24,567 nt of DNA from Fimenecus sp051881355. Lineage in GTDB: Bacteria; Bacillota; Clostridia; Oscillospirales; Acutalibacteraceae. Each line of letters starts with the position of its first letter. Position 1 is the first letter of the stretch. The stretch is from the NCBI GenBank assembly GCA_051881355.1, contig JBJEPS010000022.1, forward strand, positions 1 through 24,567, read 5' to 3'. This document shows, piece by piece, positions 14,060 through 22,305 of this stretch. The position numbers were made by a program, and so were the translations under genes. The notes beneath the pieces are model-generated. The model saw nothing but the letters and a program-made list of their open reading frames with translations. It made no database searches and had not been told where the DNA came from.

Positions 14060-16038
14060 TACTGAATCCTCCCGAACTGACGGTCAAGCTCTGCACGCGT
14101 CAATTCGATAAGTACCGGTCGCCCGTGGGGACAATAGCGCACGCTGTCGTCAGACAGCAGTTTTTTGGTAAATTCGTACAGCTCGTAATCTTTGGTATCG
14201 TTGCCCGCCTTAATCGCGGCACGGCATGCCATGGAATGATAAATCCAATCGAGCTTTCCCGACTGCACTTCGCGGCGGTTTTTGAGCAGATACCCCGCAA
14301 TTTCGGTCACCAAAACGGTGATGTCCTCTTTTTCGAGATTTAACGGACACGCGCGCACACGCACTGCGCCCTCGCCGAAATCCTCGGCTTCAAAGCCTGC
14401 GTCATTTAAGACCTGCATATTTTCGCAAAGTACGGCGTATTCGTCTTTGGAAAGCGTCACCGTAACGGGAGAGAGCAACAGTTGCGCACCCTGCTTACCA
14501 TTATCTTTTTTCAGCGCGTCGAACAGCATTCGCTCGTGGGCGGCATGCTTGTCGATAATTAAAAGTTTGCCGTCACATTCCACGAAAATAAACGCCTTGA
14601 ACGCTTCGCCGATGAGGCGGAACGCGGGCGCTTTTTTCGGTTGTACGGCTTGTTCGGGCACAGCCGAAACAGGCGCTTGTGCCGACGGTGCAGTAGATGC
14701 AGCCAGCATAGGCATTGCATCTGCCGGCGCCGCTGCTTCCGTTTCGTTTTTTTGGGGCTCTGCCGAAGTGCGCACCGAGAGGTCGGGCAGTTCTTCGGTT
14801 TCGTACAACGATTTTGTATCATTTAGCACCCGTTCAAAGGCTTGAATTTCGCGCTTGGCGGGTTTTTCGCCGTTCGCAGGCGCATGTATTACTGTAAAGT
14901 TGTTTTGCTTAACATCTTGCTTCGCGGGCGGCGCGGGAATCTCCTCTAATTCAATCTGCACTGCCGTGGGTTCGGCTTTCCGCAACACGCTTTTTTCGGG
15001 GCGGGTGCTGTGGGTAGGTGTATGCGGCAATACTGCCGCAGGACGGGAACGGTCCTCGGAAAGTGCATTTTTCACCGCGTAATAAATCGCGTCAAACACC
15101 GCTTTTTCATTGGAAAACCGCACTTCGGTTTTGGCGGGGTGGACATTGACATCGACCGTCGACGGTTGCACCTCTAAAAACAGCACACAGGCAGGATATT
15201 TGCCGACCATCACAGCATTCTTATAGGCTTCGTTTAACGCCGCCGCACCCGAACGGGATTTAATATAACGGTTGTTGACAAAAAAGTGTTGCATGGAATT
15301 CGAGCCGCGCGAGCAAAACGGCTTGGAAACAAACCCGTGCACTGCAATGCCGTTCAAATTGTATTCCACAGGCAAAAGCGTTTCGGCAAATTCCCTGCCG
15401 TACACCGCGTGAATACAGGCGTGCAAATCACCGTTACCAGGCGTGCACAAATGCTCTTTGCCGTCTTTGATAAAGCGCACCGAAATTTCGGGGTGCGAAA
15501 GCGCAATGCGGTCGGCAATTAAGGCGACAGCAGAGCCTTCTGCGCGGTCGCTTTTTAAAAATTTCATGCGCGCAGGGGTGTTGTAGAATAAATCTCTGAT
15601 AATGATTGTGGTGCCGTTCGGGCACCCTGCATCGACCACGGACAGCACTTCGCCGCCCTCCAACTCGGCACGTGTGCCCGCAAATTCGTCAGCGGTTTTG
15701 GTCATCAACTCCACGCGCGACACCGCGGCAACAGACGCAAGCGCTTCGCCGCGAAAACCGAGGGTGAAAATCGCGTCCAAATCGTCTGCTTTATGAATTT
15801 TGCTGGTGGCGTGGCTTAAAAATGCAGTCGGCACATCGTCGCGCGCAATGCCGCAACCGTTGTCGGTCACACGGATAAACCGAATACCACCGCTTTGAAT
15901 TTCCAAAGTGATTTCGGACGCGCCCGCATCCACGGCATTTTCGAGCAATTCTTTCACGACCGATGCGGGGCGTTCCACCACCTCGCCTGCGGCAATCAAC
16001 TGTGCGATTTCGCGCGGTAATTTCTGAATTTTCGCCAC
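14059..16038 (-). CDS. mutL: DNA mismatch repair protein MutL (endonuclease type)
   Basis: MutL couples MutS mismatch recognition to strand removal; in bacteria lacking MutH it is itself a nicking endonuclease. With the GTG start at 16038 (GGAGGTG 6 bases upstream) it has 659 residues. The GHKL ATPase domain shows LLENAVDAGA (31-40), TDNGCGI (58-64) and GFRGEAL (94-100). A variable linker covers about 330-470. The C-terminal domain has DKHAAHERMLFD (496-507), MACRAAIKAG (about 603-612) and CPHGRP (636-641). The usual DQHA motif reads DKHA and its last glutamate is aspartate; ACR and CPHGRP are intact, so nuclease activity is likely. It follows mutS by 46 bases. Confidence 0.96.
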   Translation of the reverse strand: MAKIQKLPREIAQLIAAGEVVERPASVVKELLENAVDAGASEITLEIQSGGIRFIRVTDNGCGIARDDVPTAFLSHATSKIHKADDLDAIFTLGFRGEALASVAAVSRVELMTKTADEFAGTRAELEGGEVLSVVDAGCPNGTTIIIRDLFYNTPARMKFLKSDRAEGSAVALIADRIALSHPEISVRFIKDGKEHLCTPGNGDLHACIHAVYGREFAETLLPVEYNLNGIAVHGFVSKPFCSRGSNSMQHFFVNNRYIKSRSGAAALNEAYKNAVMVGKYPACVLFLEVQPSTVDVNVHPAKTEVRFSNEKAVFDAIYYAVKNALSEDRSRPAAVLPHTPTHSTRPEKSVLRKAEPTAVQIELEEIPAPPAKQDVKQNNFTVIHAPANGEKPAKREIQAFERVLNDTKSLYETEELPDLSVRTSAEPQKNETEAAAPADAMPMLAASTAPSAQAPVSAVPEQAVQPKKAPAFRLIGEAFKAFIFVECDGKLLIIDKHAAHERMLFDALKKDNGKQGAQLLLSPVTVTLSKDEYAVLCENMQVLNDAGFEAEDFGEGAVRVRACPLNLEKEDITVLVTEIAGYLLKNRREVQSGKLDWIYHSMACRAAIKAGNDTKDYELYEFTKKLLSDDSVRYCPHGRPVLIELTRAELDRQFGRIQ

Positions 16039-16084
16039 AGCGGGCACCTCCTTTTCCAAAAATGATATGTAAAGTCGTTTTCCT

Positions 16085-18703
16085 TTACTGTTTTGCCTCG
16101 TTGACAAGCTCGTACAAAACGGACATTGCCTCAATCGGTGTGAGGGTATTGACATCGAGCGTTTGCAGACGCTCTAAAATCCCCTGTTCTTTTGCACTTG
16201 CGAAACTCACTTGCAGTTCTTCTTGCGTTTCTTCTTCCATTGGAATATTCGCCGTCGGCAACGGTTGTTCTGCGGCAGAGGCTTCCAAGGCTTTTAATAT
16301 CACGCGCGCGCGGCGCACCACCGTTTCGGGCACACCCGCAAGTTTCGCCACATCAATGCCGTAACTGCCGTCCGCACCGCCGCGGACAATCCGCCGCAGG
16401 AAAGTAATATCCTCGCCGCGTTTTTTGACAGCGACATTATAGTTTTTCACACCGTCAATATGATTTTCAAGTTCCGTCAACTCGTGATAATGCGTGGCGA
16501 ACAGCGTTTTCGCGCCCAACTTTTTGCGGTCGGCAACATATTCCAGCACCGCACGCGCAATGCTCATACCGTCATAGGTCGAAGTACCGCGCCCGATTTC
16601 GTCCAAAATAATCAGGCTTTTGTTCGTGGCATTTTCCAAAATCTCGGCAACCTCGCGCATTTCCACCATGAAGGTAGACTGCCCGCTTGCCAAATCGTCG
16701 GACGCGCCGACACGGGTGAAAATGCTGTCGCAAAGCCCTATGGACGCGGATTTTGCAGGGACAAAGCTCCCCATTTGCGCCATCAAAACGATAATCGCCA
16801 CTTGGCGCATATAGGTGGATTTGCCCGCCATATTGGGACCTGTAATAATCGCAATACGGTTATCTTTGCAGTCAAGCAGAGTGTCATTCGGTACAAACGG
16901 CACGCCGTCGAGCATTTTCTCGACCACAGGATGTCTGCCCTCGGTAATGGAAATCACGCCCGAATCGTTGATTTCGGGGCGGGTATAGTGATTGGCAAGT
17001 GCGACATTCGCAAGGGAGCAAAGCGTATCGAGTGTGGCAATGGCGCGCGCCGTGCGGCGGGTGCGGTCATACTCGGCGGCAATTTTTTTGCGCACCGCGC
17101 AGAATACCTCATATTCGAGCGAAATAATACGCTCCTGTGCGCCCAAAACCTTGCTTTCGAGTTCCTTTAATTCCTCGGTAATGTAACGTTCGCAATTCGT
17201 TAAGGTCTGCTTACGGATATAAGTATCGGGCACAAGCGCCTTAAAGGAATTGGATACCTCATAATAATAGCCGAACACGCGATTGTAACCGATTTTCAGT
17301 TTTTTAATGCCCGTTTGTTCCTGTTCCTTTTGCTCAAGCGTCGAAATATATTCCTTACCGCCTTTGACAATCGTGCGCAGTTCATCAAGTTCCGCGTTAA
17401 AATTGTCGTTAATCATACCGCCCTCGCGCACCGAAAACGGCGCGTCCTCGGAAATGGCGTCGTTGACAAGCGTGTAGATGTCCTCTAACAAATCCATATC
17501 ACGGTAAATATCCCTAAGCAGTGCGGAGTCCGCGTTTTCGAGTTCCGCTTTGATTGCGGGCAACGTTTGCAAGGTGGATTTTAACGAGAGCAGTTCTTTG
17601 GCGTTTGCGGTATTGTAGACCACGCGCGTCATTAAGCGTTCCATATCGTAAATGCCTGTAAATTTTTCTGTTAAGTCTTTCAACTTTACAGTGTTGCGGC
17701 ACAGTTCCTCCACCGCGTTGTGGCGGCGGGAAATCCCCGCGCAGTCGTAAAGTGGGCATTCCACCCAGCTTCGTAGCATTCGCTTGCCGAGCGCGGTTTT
17801 GGTTTTGTCGAGCACCCACAAAAGCGAGCCGCGTTTTTCGCGGTCACGCAAGGTTTCGGTCAATTCGAGATTGCGCCGCGAGGAAAGCCCGATTTTCATA
17901 TATTTCAAATCGGAATAAAACTGCACGGTGCGGATATTGTTTAAATCGTTTTTCTGCGTTTCATATAAGTATGAAAGTGCGGCGGACAGTGCGCACACCG
18001 CGCTTTTCTTATTTTCATCGTTGAGAGAAGCAAACTGCTTATCACCGAACTGCGCTTTGACGCGTTCGCACGCCGTTTCATAGTCAAAATCCTTTGCGTC
18101 CAGTAATTCAGCAGTCGCTTCTAATTTTTTCGTAATAAAAGTGCGCACGCGCGCGAGCGCCGCCGCCTCTTTATTGAGAAGCACCTCACGCGGCATAAAG
18201 CGTGCGAGTTCATCGACGGTTTTTTCGTCGGTATTTTCGGAAAACACAGTTAGGTGTACTTCGCCTGTTGAAACATCGGCAAAGCAAAGTCCCATTTGGT
18301 CAAAGGACAGGCACAAACACGCAAGATAATTGTTTTTGGTTTCATCTAGCATACTGCTTTCAATGACCGTGCCCGCGGTAATTACGCGGATTACGCCGCG
18401 TTTGACAATGCCCTTTGCCGCTTTCGGGTCTTCCAACTGCTCGCAAATGGCAACCTTGTACCCACGTGAAACGAGCTTTGCAATGTAACTGTCGGCGCTG
18501 TGGAACGGCACGCCGCACATCGGCGCGCGTTCCTCCTGCCCGCAATCGCGCCCCGTCAGCACCAAATCGAGTTCTTTCGAGGCGGTTTTTGCATCGTCAA
18601 AAAACATTTCGTAAAAATCCCCAAGGCGAAAGAACAGAAGCGTATCGGGATACGCCTGTTTGATTTCAAAATATTGTTGCATCATCGGTGATAATTCAGC
18701 CAT
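16085..18703 (-). CDS. mutS: DNA mismatch repair protein MutS
   Basis: MutS binds base mismatches and small loops and recruits MutL. The 872-residue length is normal. The mismatch-reading motif is GDFYEMFFDD (28-37), with F30 and E32. The ATPase domain has Walker A GPNMAGKST (622-630), SGQSTFMVEM, Walker B LDEIGRGTS (700-708) and ATHYHEL. The C terminus LTPIEAMSVLYELVNEAK is the helix-turn-helix-type dimer end found in full-length MutS1, which separates it from MutS2. It lies 38 bases after the YlbF/YmcA-type gene and 46 before mutL. Confidence 0.98.
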   Translation of the reverse strand: MAELSPMMQQYFEIKQAYPDTLLFFRLGDFYEMFFDDAKTASKELDLVLTGRDCGQEERAPMCGVPFHSADSYIAKLVSRGYKVAICEQLEDPKAAKGIVKRGVIRVITAGTVIESSMLDETKNNYLACLCLSFDQMGLCFADVSTGEVHLTVFSENTDEKTVDELARFMPREVLLNKEAAALARVRTFITKKLEATAELLDAKDFDYETACERVKAQFGDKQFASLNDENKKSAVCALSAALSYLYETQKNDLNNIRTVQFYSDLKYMKIGLSSRRNLELTETLRDREKRGSLLWVLDKTKTALGKRMLRSWVECPLYDCAGISRRHNAVEELCRNTVKLKDLTEKFTGIYDMERLMTRVVYNTANAKELLSLKSTLQTLPAIKAELENADSALLRDIYRDMDLLEDIYTLVNDAISEDAPFSVREGGMINDNFNAELDELRTIVKGGKEYISTLEQKEQEQTGIKKLKIGYNRVFGYYYEVSNSFKALVPDTYIRKQTLTNCERYITEELKELESKVLGAQERIISLEYEVFCAVRKKIAAEYDRTRRTARAIATLDTLCSLANVALANHYTRPEINDSGVISITEGRHPVVEKMLDGVPFVPNDTLLDCKDNRIAIITGPNMAGKSTYMRQVAIIVLMAQMGSFVPAKSASIGLCDSIFTRVGASDDLASGQSTFMVEMREVAEILENATNKSLIILDEIGRGTSTYDGMSIARAVLEYVADRKKLGAKTLFATHYHELTELENHIDGVKNYNVAVKKRGEDITFLRRIVRGGADGSYGIDVAKLAGVPETVVRRARVILKALEASAAEQPLPTANIPMEEETQEELQVSFASAKEQGILERLQTLDVNTLTPIEAMSVLYELVNEAKQ

Positions 18704-18741
18704 ATTTCGCCTCGCCTTGGAAAATTCTTACAGATTTTTAA

Positions 18742-19149
18742 TTAGTGGCAGCCGCCGCAGGAGCCGCATTCGCCGCCGCAGTCGTGTGCGTGCGGGTCGC
18801 AGGTTGCGGGGTCTTCGCCGTTGACGCACATCGCAAGAATCCCTGTAAGATAATTCATCATTTCGTCTACGGCCTGACGGGCTTCTTCAAACGCCTGCAT
18901 ATTTTTGTTTGCCATAATCTGATTGTAAACGCCCTGGAATTCCTGATTAAAGCCTTCCATTTTTGCCTCGTCGGGGGTTTCCTTTGCCGCCTCTTGCTGA
19001 TAGGAAAGCTGAATCAAACGGATTTTGCCCATCAAGGCGTTGAGTTCTTCGTCCTCGTCGTTTGCTTTGCGTGCCGCTTCAAAATCCAAATACACCTTGT
19101 CCTTTTGAATGGCAGCGCCGAGTTCTCTTGCTAATTTTTCGAGTTCCAT
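18742..19149 (-). CDS. YlbF/YmcA-family protein with C-terminal cysteine cluster (RicA-like)
   Basis: The 135-residue protein is mostly alpha-helical (1-105) with the YlbF-type pattern QKDKVYLDFEAARKANDEDE and a central QxxxF helix. In Bacillus, the YlbF, YmcA and YaaT proteins form the Ric complex, which carries iron-sulfur clusters and steers RNase Y mRNA maturation, competence, biofilm and sporulation. The last 30 residues hold six cysteines (108, 117, 124, 128, 131, 134) in a Gly/Cys/His-rich tail. Gene order miaB, this gene, mutS, mutL matches the Bacillus miaB-ymcA-...-mutSL region, so a YmcA (RicA) role is favoured over YlbF. Which paralogue it is remains inference. It has an AAAGGAG site before the ATG. 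Confidence 0.85.
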   Translation of the reverse strand: MELEKLARELGAAIQKDKVYLDFEAARKANDEDEELNALMGKIRLIQLSYQQEAAKETPDEAKMEGFNQEFQGVYNQIMANKNMQAFEEARQAVDEMMNYLTGILAMCVNGEDPATCDPHAHDCGGECGSCGGCH

Positions 19150-19209
19150 ACTTTACTCCTTTTTATTTTCTTATATAAACTCTGCCGACTACGGCAAATT
19201 TTATAACGG

Positions 19210-20628
19210 TTATTTTTGCAATTCACCTTTCACGACCCACGCGCCGACCTCGGTGACGGTTACGCGTTGATACGTACCAATCAGGCTTTCTGCACCTGCA
19301 AATTCAATGACGACATTGCCGTCGGTGCGCCCGCACAGCGCGCCGTTTTGGGATTTTGCGGTGCTCTCCACCAAAACGGTGTAGGTTTTGCCGAGCATAT
19401 CGTTTGTGCGGCGGGCGGCGATTTCTTCCTGCGCGTCACACAGCTCTTTAAACCAACGGGTTTTCTCTTCATGCGGCACAGGGTCGAGCAGTTGTGCCGC
19501 TTTTGTGCCCTTGCGCGGGGAAAAAATGAAGGTGAAAAGCGAGGTAAACTCCACCTCGCGTATAAGCGAAACGGTATCTTGAAATTCTTCGTAGGTCTCG
19601 CCGGGGAAACCGACAATCACATCGCTTGTTAAGGACAAATCGGGAATTTTTTCTTTGGCGTAAGATATCAAATCCAAATATTTTTCGCGCGTGTAATGCC
19701 GATTCATTTCTTTTAACACACGGTTGTTACCCGATTGAAACGGCAAATGCAGGTGTTTGGAGACCTTGTCGCATTCGGCGATAGTGTCAATCAGTTCCTT
19801 GGTGCAGTCCTTCGGGTGCGAGGTCATAAAACGGAGTTTAAAATCACCGTCCAATGCATTCAACGTACGCAACAACTCAGCAAAATTCATCGGATTTTTG
19901 TTGTGCTTGCCGTAGGAATTGACATTTTGCCCCAACAGCGTGATTTCCTTGTAGCCCGCCGCGATAATCTCCTTCGCCTCAGCAATGACCTCTTCGGGCT
20001 CGCGGCTGCGCTCGCGCGCACGGACATACGGCACAATACAATAGGTACAGAAATTGTCGCACCCGTACATAATCGGCAGCCACGCCTTCACACCGCCGTC
20101 GCGGTGCACGGGTAAGCCCTCAGCGATTTCGCCGTCGGTTTCGGGCGCACAGACCACGCGTTTTCCGCCTGTAAGCGTTTGAAACAGAAGTTGCGGCACA
20201 AGGTGCAATGCGTGTGTGCCGAACACCAAATTGACAAACGGATAGCTTTGATAAATTTTTTCGCGGATATGCGCTTGTTGCATCATACAGCCACACAGCG
20301 CGATGATTAAATCCGGCTTTTCTTTTTTGTATCGCTTAATCGCGCCGACATTGCCGAATACCCTGTCCTCCGCGTGCTCCCGCACGGCACAGGTGTTGTA
20401 AAGAATTAAATCCGCTTCCGCTAAATCGTCACAAAGCGCATATCCCATTTCGAGAAGCTGCCCGATGATGCGCTCGCTGTCCGCCACATTGCCCTGACAG
20501 CCGTAAGTATGCACAAAGGCTTTGGGGGGAGTGGTGGGATATTTTGCTTCCAATATCTCGTGTACGCGTTGCATATAGTCGTGCTGACGCGCCAATTCCG
20601 TTTCGGAAATTACAGTTGTTTTTGCCAC
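19210..20628 (-). CDS. miaB: tRNA-2-methylthio-N6-dimethylallyladenosine synthase
   Basis: MiaB is a radical-SAM enzyme that adds a methylthio group to position 2 of dimethylallyl-A37 in tRNA. The 472-residue protein has the MTTase domain with cysteines C44 (TYGCQGN), C80 (YNTCAVRE) and C114 (LCGCM) for the auxiliary 4Fe-4S cluster. The radical-SAM site C190-xxx-C194-xx-C197 (GCDNFCTYC) and a C-terminal TRAM domain (about 405-470) complete it. NTCAVREHAEDRVFGNVGA favours MiaB over the related MtaB or RimO. The start is GTG at 20628 with AGGAG 6 bases upstream, 14 bases after the hydrolase gene. Confidence 0.96.
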   Translation of the reverse strand: MAKTTVISETELARQHDYMQRVHEILEAKYPTTPPKAFVHTYGCQGNVADSERIIGQLLEMGYALCDDLAEADLILYNTCAVREHAEDRVFGNVGAIKRYKKEKPDLIIALCGCMMQQAHIREKIYQSYPFVNLVFGTHALHLVPQLLFQTLTGGKRVVCAPETDGEIAEGLPVHRDGGVKAWLPIMYGCDNFCTYCIVPYVRARERSREPEEVIAEAKEIIAAGYKEITLLGQNVNSYGKHNKNPMNFAELLRTLNALDGDFKLRFMTSHPKDCTKELIDTIAECDKVSKHLHLPFQSGNNRVLKEMNRHYTREKYLDLISYAKEKIPDLSLTSDVIVGFPGETYEEFQDTVSLIREVEFTSLFTFIFSPRKGTKAAQLLDPVPHEEKTRWFKELCDAQEEIAARRTNDMLGKTYTVLVESTAKSQNGALCGRTDGNVVIEFAGAESLIGTYQRVTVTEVGAWVVKGELQK

Positions 20629-20642
20629 AGAATTCTCCTAAA

Positions 20643-21581
20643 TTATGCCAAATAAATCGAATGTAACCAAGAAAGCACATCATTGTACACGGTTTTGTAG
20701 TCGTCCTCAAACAAGACCTCGTGGCGGTCGCCGGGATACAAAATCACCGTAGGCTCGCGCCCGGCAAGCACCAGATTGTCCGCAACGGAAAGCGTACCCT
20801 TGCCGTTAAAGCCGACCGGGTCTTTCGCGCCCGAGAAAATCATCACGGGCAAATCTTCGGGGACTTTGTACGCCCAATCCTTTTGCGCGCACTCGCACGC
20901 AAGCGCATACATATCGCGGTAGCCGCCCAAAGTCAGCGGGAAGCCGCACAGCGGGTCGTTCATATAGTTTTCCTGATTTTGCTTATTTTTACTAATCCAA
21001 GCAACGGGCGACGCGTTTTTCTCGCCTGCGGCAAGGTTGCCTGCCGCGTTAAAGAGATTGCCGAGCACATGCGCGTCTGCCTTCGCGCCAAAGCGCTCGC
21101 ATGCCGCCGCAAACACGGGCTGCAAAACATCTGCCGCCGCGGGCAGTTCTGCCGTGCCGCAGTAAATCACGCCGTTTAATTCCGAGCCGAAATGCGCGGT
21201 ATACACACGCGCGCACAAAGAGCCCATACTGTGCCCAAACAAAAAGTAGGGCAGGTCCGGGTATTGCTTTTTCATAATTTTGGTGAGGATATGCATATCG
21301 TCAACCAACCGCTTGTCGCCGTTGTACTCGTCAAAATAGCCGTAGTCCTCGTCGGAATTGACGGATTTGCCGTGTCCTAAATGGTCATTACCGCAAACCA
21401 CAAAGCCGTTCGTCGCAAGGAAACGCGCAAAATCGTCATAGCGTTCAATATGCTCCGCCATACCGTGCGCAATCTGAAATACGCCTACGGGAGGGAGATC
21501 CGCATCTTTCCAAATCAGGGTGTGGATTTTATTGCGCCCTGTGGACGAGTTGAAATATGCCTCGGTCTTGACAATCGCCAT
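20643..21581 (-). CDS. Alpha/beta hydrolase of the monoacylglycerol-lipase/lysophospholipase type
   Basis: The 312-residue cytoplasmic hydrolase has AHGMAEHIERYDDFA (38-52), the GNDHLGHGKS loop (64-73) and the nucleophile elbow GHSMGS (116-121) with S118. D254 (SGAKDPV) and H287 (GDRHEVL) complete the triad. AHGMAEH with DHLGHGKS is characteristic of the serine aminopeptidase S33/hydrolase_4 group that includes monoacylglycerol lipases. There is no signal peptide. The ATG has GGAGG 8 bases upstream. Its own promoter carries an overlapping inverted repeat, so it appears regulated. It precedes miaB by 14 bases and may start the long minus-strand transcript. Confidence 0.9.
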   Translation of the reverse strand: MAIVKTEAYFNSSTGRNKIHTLIWKDADLPPVGVFQIAHGMAEHIERYDDFARFLATNGFVVCGNDHLGHGKSVNSDEDYGYFDEYNGDKRLVDDMHILTKIMKKQYPDLPYFLFGHSMGSLCARVYTAHFGSELNGVIYCGTAELPAAADVLQPVFAAACERFGAKADAHVLGNLFNAAGNLAAGEKNASPVAWISKNKQNQENYMNDPLCGFPLTLGGYRDMYALACECAQKDWAYKVPEDLPVMIFSGAKDPVGFNGKGTLSVADNLVLAGREPTVILYPGDRHEVLFEDDYKTVYNDVLSWLHSIYLA

Positions 21582-21625
21582 AAAAATACCTCCAAAATTC
21601 GCTTTGGCAGTTTTTTGCCTTTATA

Positions 21626-21647
21626 GATATGTATACAGATACATATC
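21626..21647. promoter_or_regulatory. Operator-like 22-bp inverted repeat at the hydrolase promoter
   Basis: Perfect 9-base arms GATATGTAT (21626-21634) and ATACATATC (21639-21647) flank a 4-base centre. The repeat overlaps the last three bases of the predicted -10 box (21645-21650) of the minus-strand hydrolase promoter and covers its likely transcription start. A TetR/GntR/MarR-type repressor site is a reasonable guess. No regulator gene lies nearby. Confidence 0.6.
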
Positions 21648-21673
21648 ATAGCACAAAAACTCCGATTTGTCAC
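21645..21673 (-). promoter_or_regulatory. Predicted sigma-A promoter for the alpha/beta hydrolase (and miaB run)
   Basis: On the minus strand GTGACA (21673-21668) and TATGAT (21650-21645) are 17 bases apart. A TGC immediately before the -10 makes an extended -10 element. It lies 63 bases upstream of the hydrolase ATG. Confidence 0.7.
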
Positions 21674-21775
21674 TCCTTTTCTCGGTTTTCGCAAAAATTC
21701 GGGTTTTGTGTGGAATTTGCCTAAAACCGTAAGGAGAAGTGTCGAAAAAAACGGCTTTTTCACGACCGAAAAGCG

Positions 21776-21804
21776 TTGCGACAAACGATAAAATATGCTA
21801 AAAT
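21776..21804 (+). promoter_or_regulatory. Predicted sigma-A promoter for the SCP2-domain gene
   Basis: TTGCGA (21776-21781) and TAAAAT (21799-21804) are 17 bases apart with TGC before the -10 (extended -10). It lies 33 bases before the ATG at 21838. Confidence 0.65.
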
Positions 21805-21837
21805 AGGCATAAATACTATGAAAGGCGGTTATGAAAA

Positions 21838-22161
21838 ATGACATATGAACAGGTCGTTGCCAAGGTAAAGGCTAAATATGCAGAGGTAGACGCTTCTTCC
21901 GTTCAGGGTACAGTTGCCATTCAGGTCAATCTGGTCGGCAAGAATGTGGAAGGCATTTTCTACATTGAAGCCAAAGACGGCAAAGTGAATGTAGAGCCGT
22001 ATGACTACCACGACAACAAAGCGGTTGTCACCGTAAACCCGACCAATCTTTTAAAGATTTTGGACGGCAAAATGAACCCCGTGATTGCCTACACCACCGG
22101 CAAGGTTTCCATTGCAGGCGACACAGGCGCAGTTCTTCAACTGATTGAGTTGGCAAAATAA
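21838..22161 (+). CDS. SCP2 sterol/lipid-binding domain protein
   Basis: This 107-residue single-domain protein shows the SCP2 pattern: a short N-terminal helix (TYEQVVAKVKAKYAEVD), GTVAIQVNLVGKNVEGIFYIEAKDG (beta sheet), VVTVNPTNLLKILDGKMNPVIAYTTGKVSIAGD (the DLxxLxxGKxxPxxAFxxGKLKIxGD-like signature of the fold) and a closing helix. SCP2 domains bind hydrophobic ligands such as fatty acyl chains; the ligand here is unknown. No signal peptide is seen. It is alone on its strand, with a promoter and a strong terminator, beside a lipase-like hydrolase that it diverges from, so a shared lipid theme is possible but inferred. Confidence 0.9.
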   Translation: MTYEQVVAKVKAKYAEVDASSVQGTVAIQVNLVGKNVEGIFYIEAKDGKVNVEPYDYHDNKAVVTVNPTNLLKILDGKMNPVIAYTTGKVSIAGDTGAVLQLIELAK

Positions 22162-22185
22162 GCAAATTGCAAACGGCAAAATGCA

Positions 22186-22230
22186 CCCCGCCGCAAATTC
22201 GGAAAACGAGTTTGCGGCGGGGGTTTTATT
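22186..22230 (+). terminator. Rho-independent terminator after the SCP2 gene
   Basis: CCCCGCCGCAAA (22186-22197) pairs perfectly with 22211-22222, followed by a T-rich tail (TTTTATT). The loop of 13 bases contains a possible inner CG/CG pair around GAAA. It lies 25 bases after the stop. Confidence 0.9.
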
Positions 22231-22252
22231 TTGTTCGGTTGTAGGGAAGGTA

Positions 22253-22285
22253 TTGTAGGGGGCGTCGAGGCGTCGACCCCTACAA
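22253..22285. repeat. Short palindromic element, dispersed-repeat type
   Basis: TTGTAGGGG (22253-22261) and CCCCTACAA (22277-22285) are perfect 9-base inverted arms around a 15-base centre that contains GCGTCGA twice, and TCGA blocks that can pair within it. A partial copy of the left arm (TTGTAGGG) begins about 14 bases earlier, near 22239. Palindromes ending in TGTAGGGG/CCCCTACA are common short interspersed repeats in gut Clostridia genomes; this is recollection, not a search. It sits between the convergent SCP2 and uxaC genes. Confidence 0.6.
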
Positions 22286-22305
22286 ATCCAAATCTGCAGA
22301 AATGA

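Noticed and set aside
16039..16155. N-terminal extension of mutL by 39 residues
   Set aside because: It would include the GGAGGTG ribosome binding site and overlap mutS; family proteins start at the AKIQKLP position.
16460..17170. 236-residue plus-strand frame inside mutS
   Set aside because: Antisense shadow of conserved mutS ATPase sequence; no start signal.
19150..19209. Small hairpin (TGCCG/CGGCA) between miaB and the YlbF/YmcA-type gene as a terminator
   Set aside because: The stem is only five pairs and no T-run follows directly on the minus strand; it may be part of a weak internal promoter region instead.
21660..21775. Possible riboswitch or small RNA between the divergent promoters
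   Set aside because: Only short A/T-rich imperfect pairings (around 21743-21762) are seen; no known riboswitch core and no terminator-like stem.
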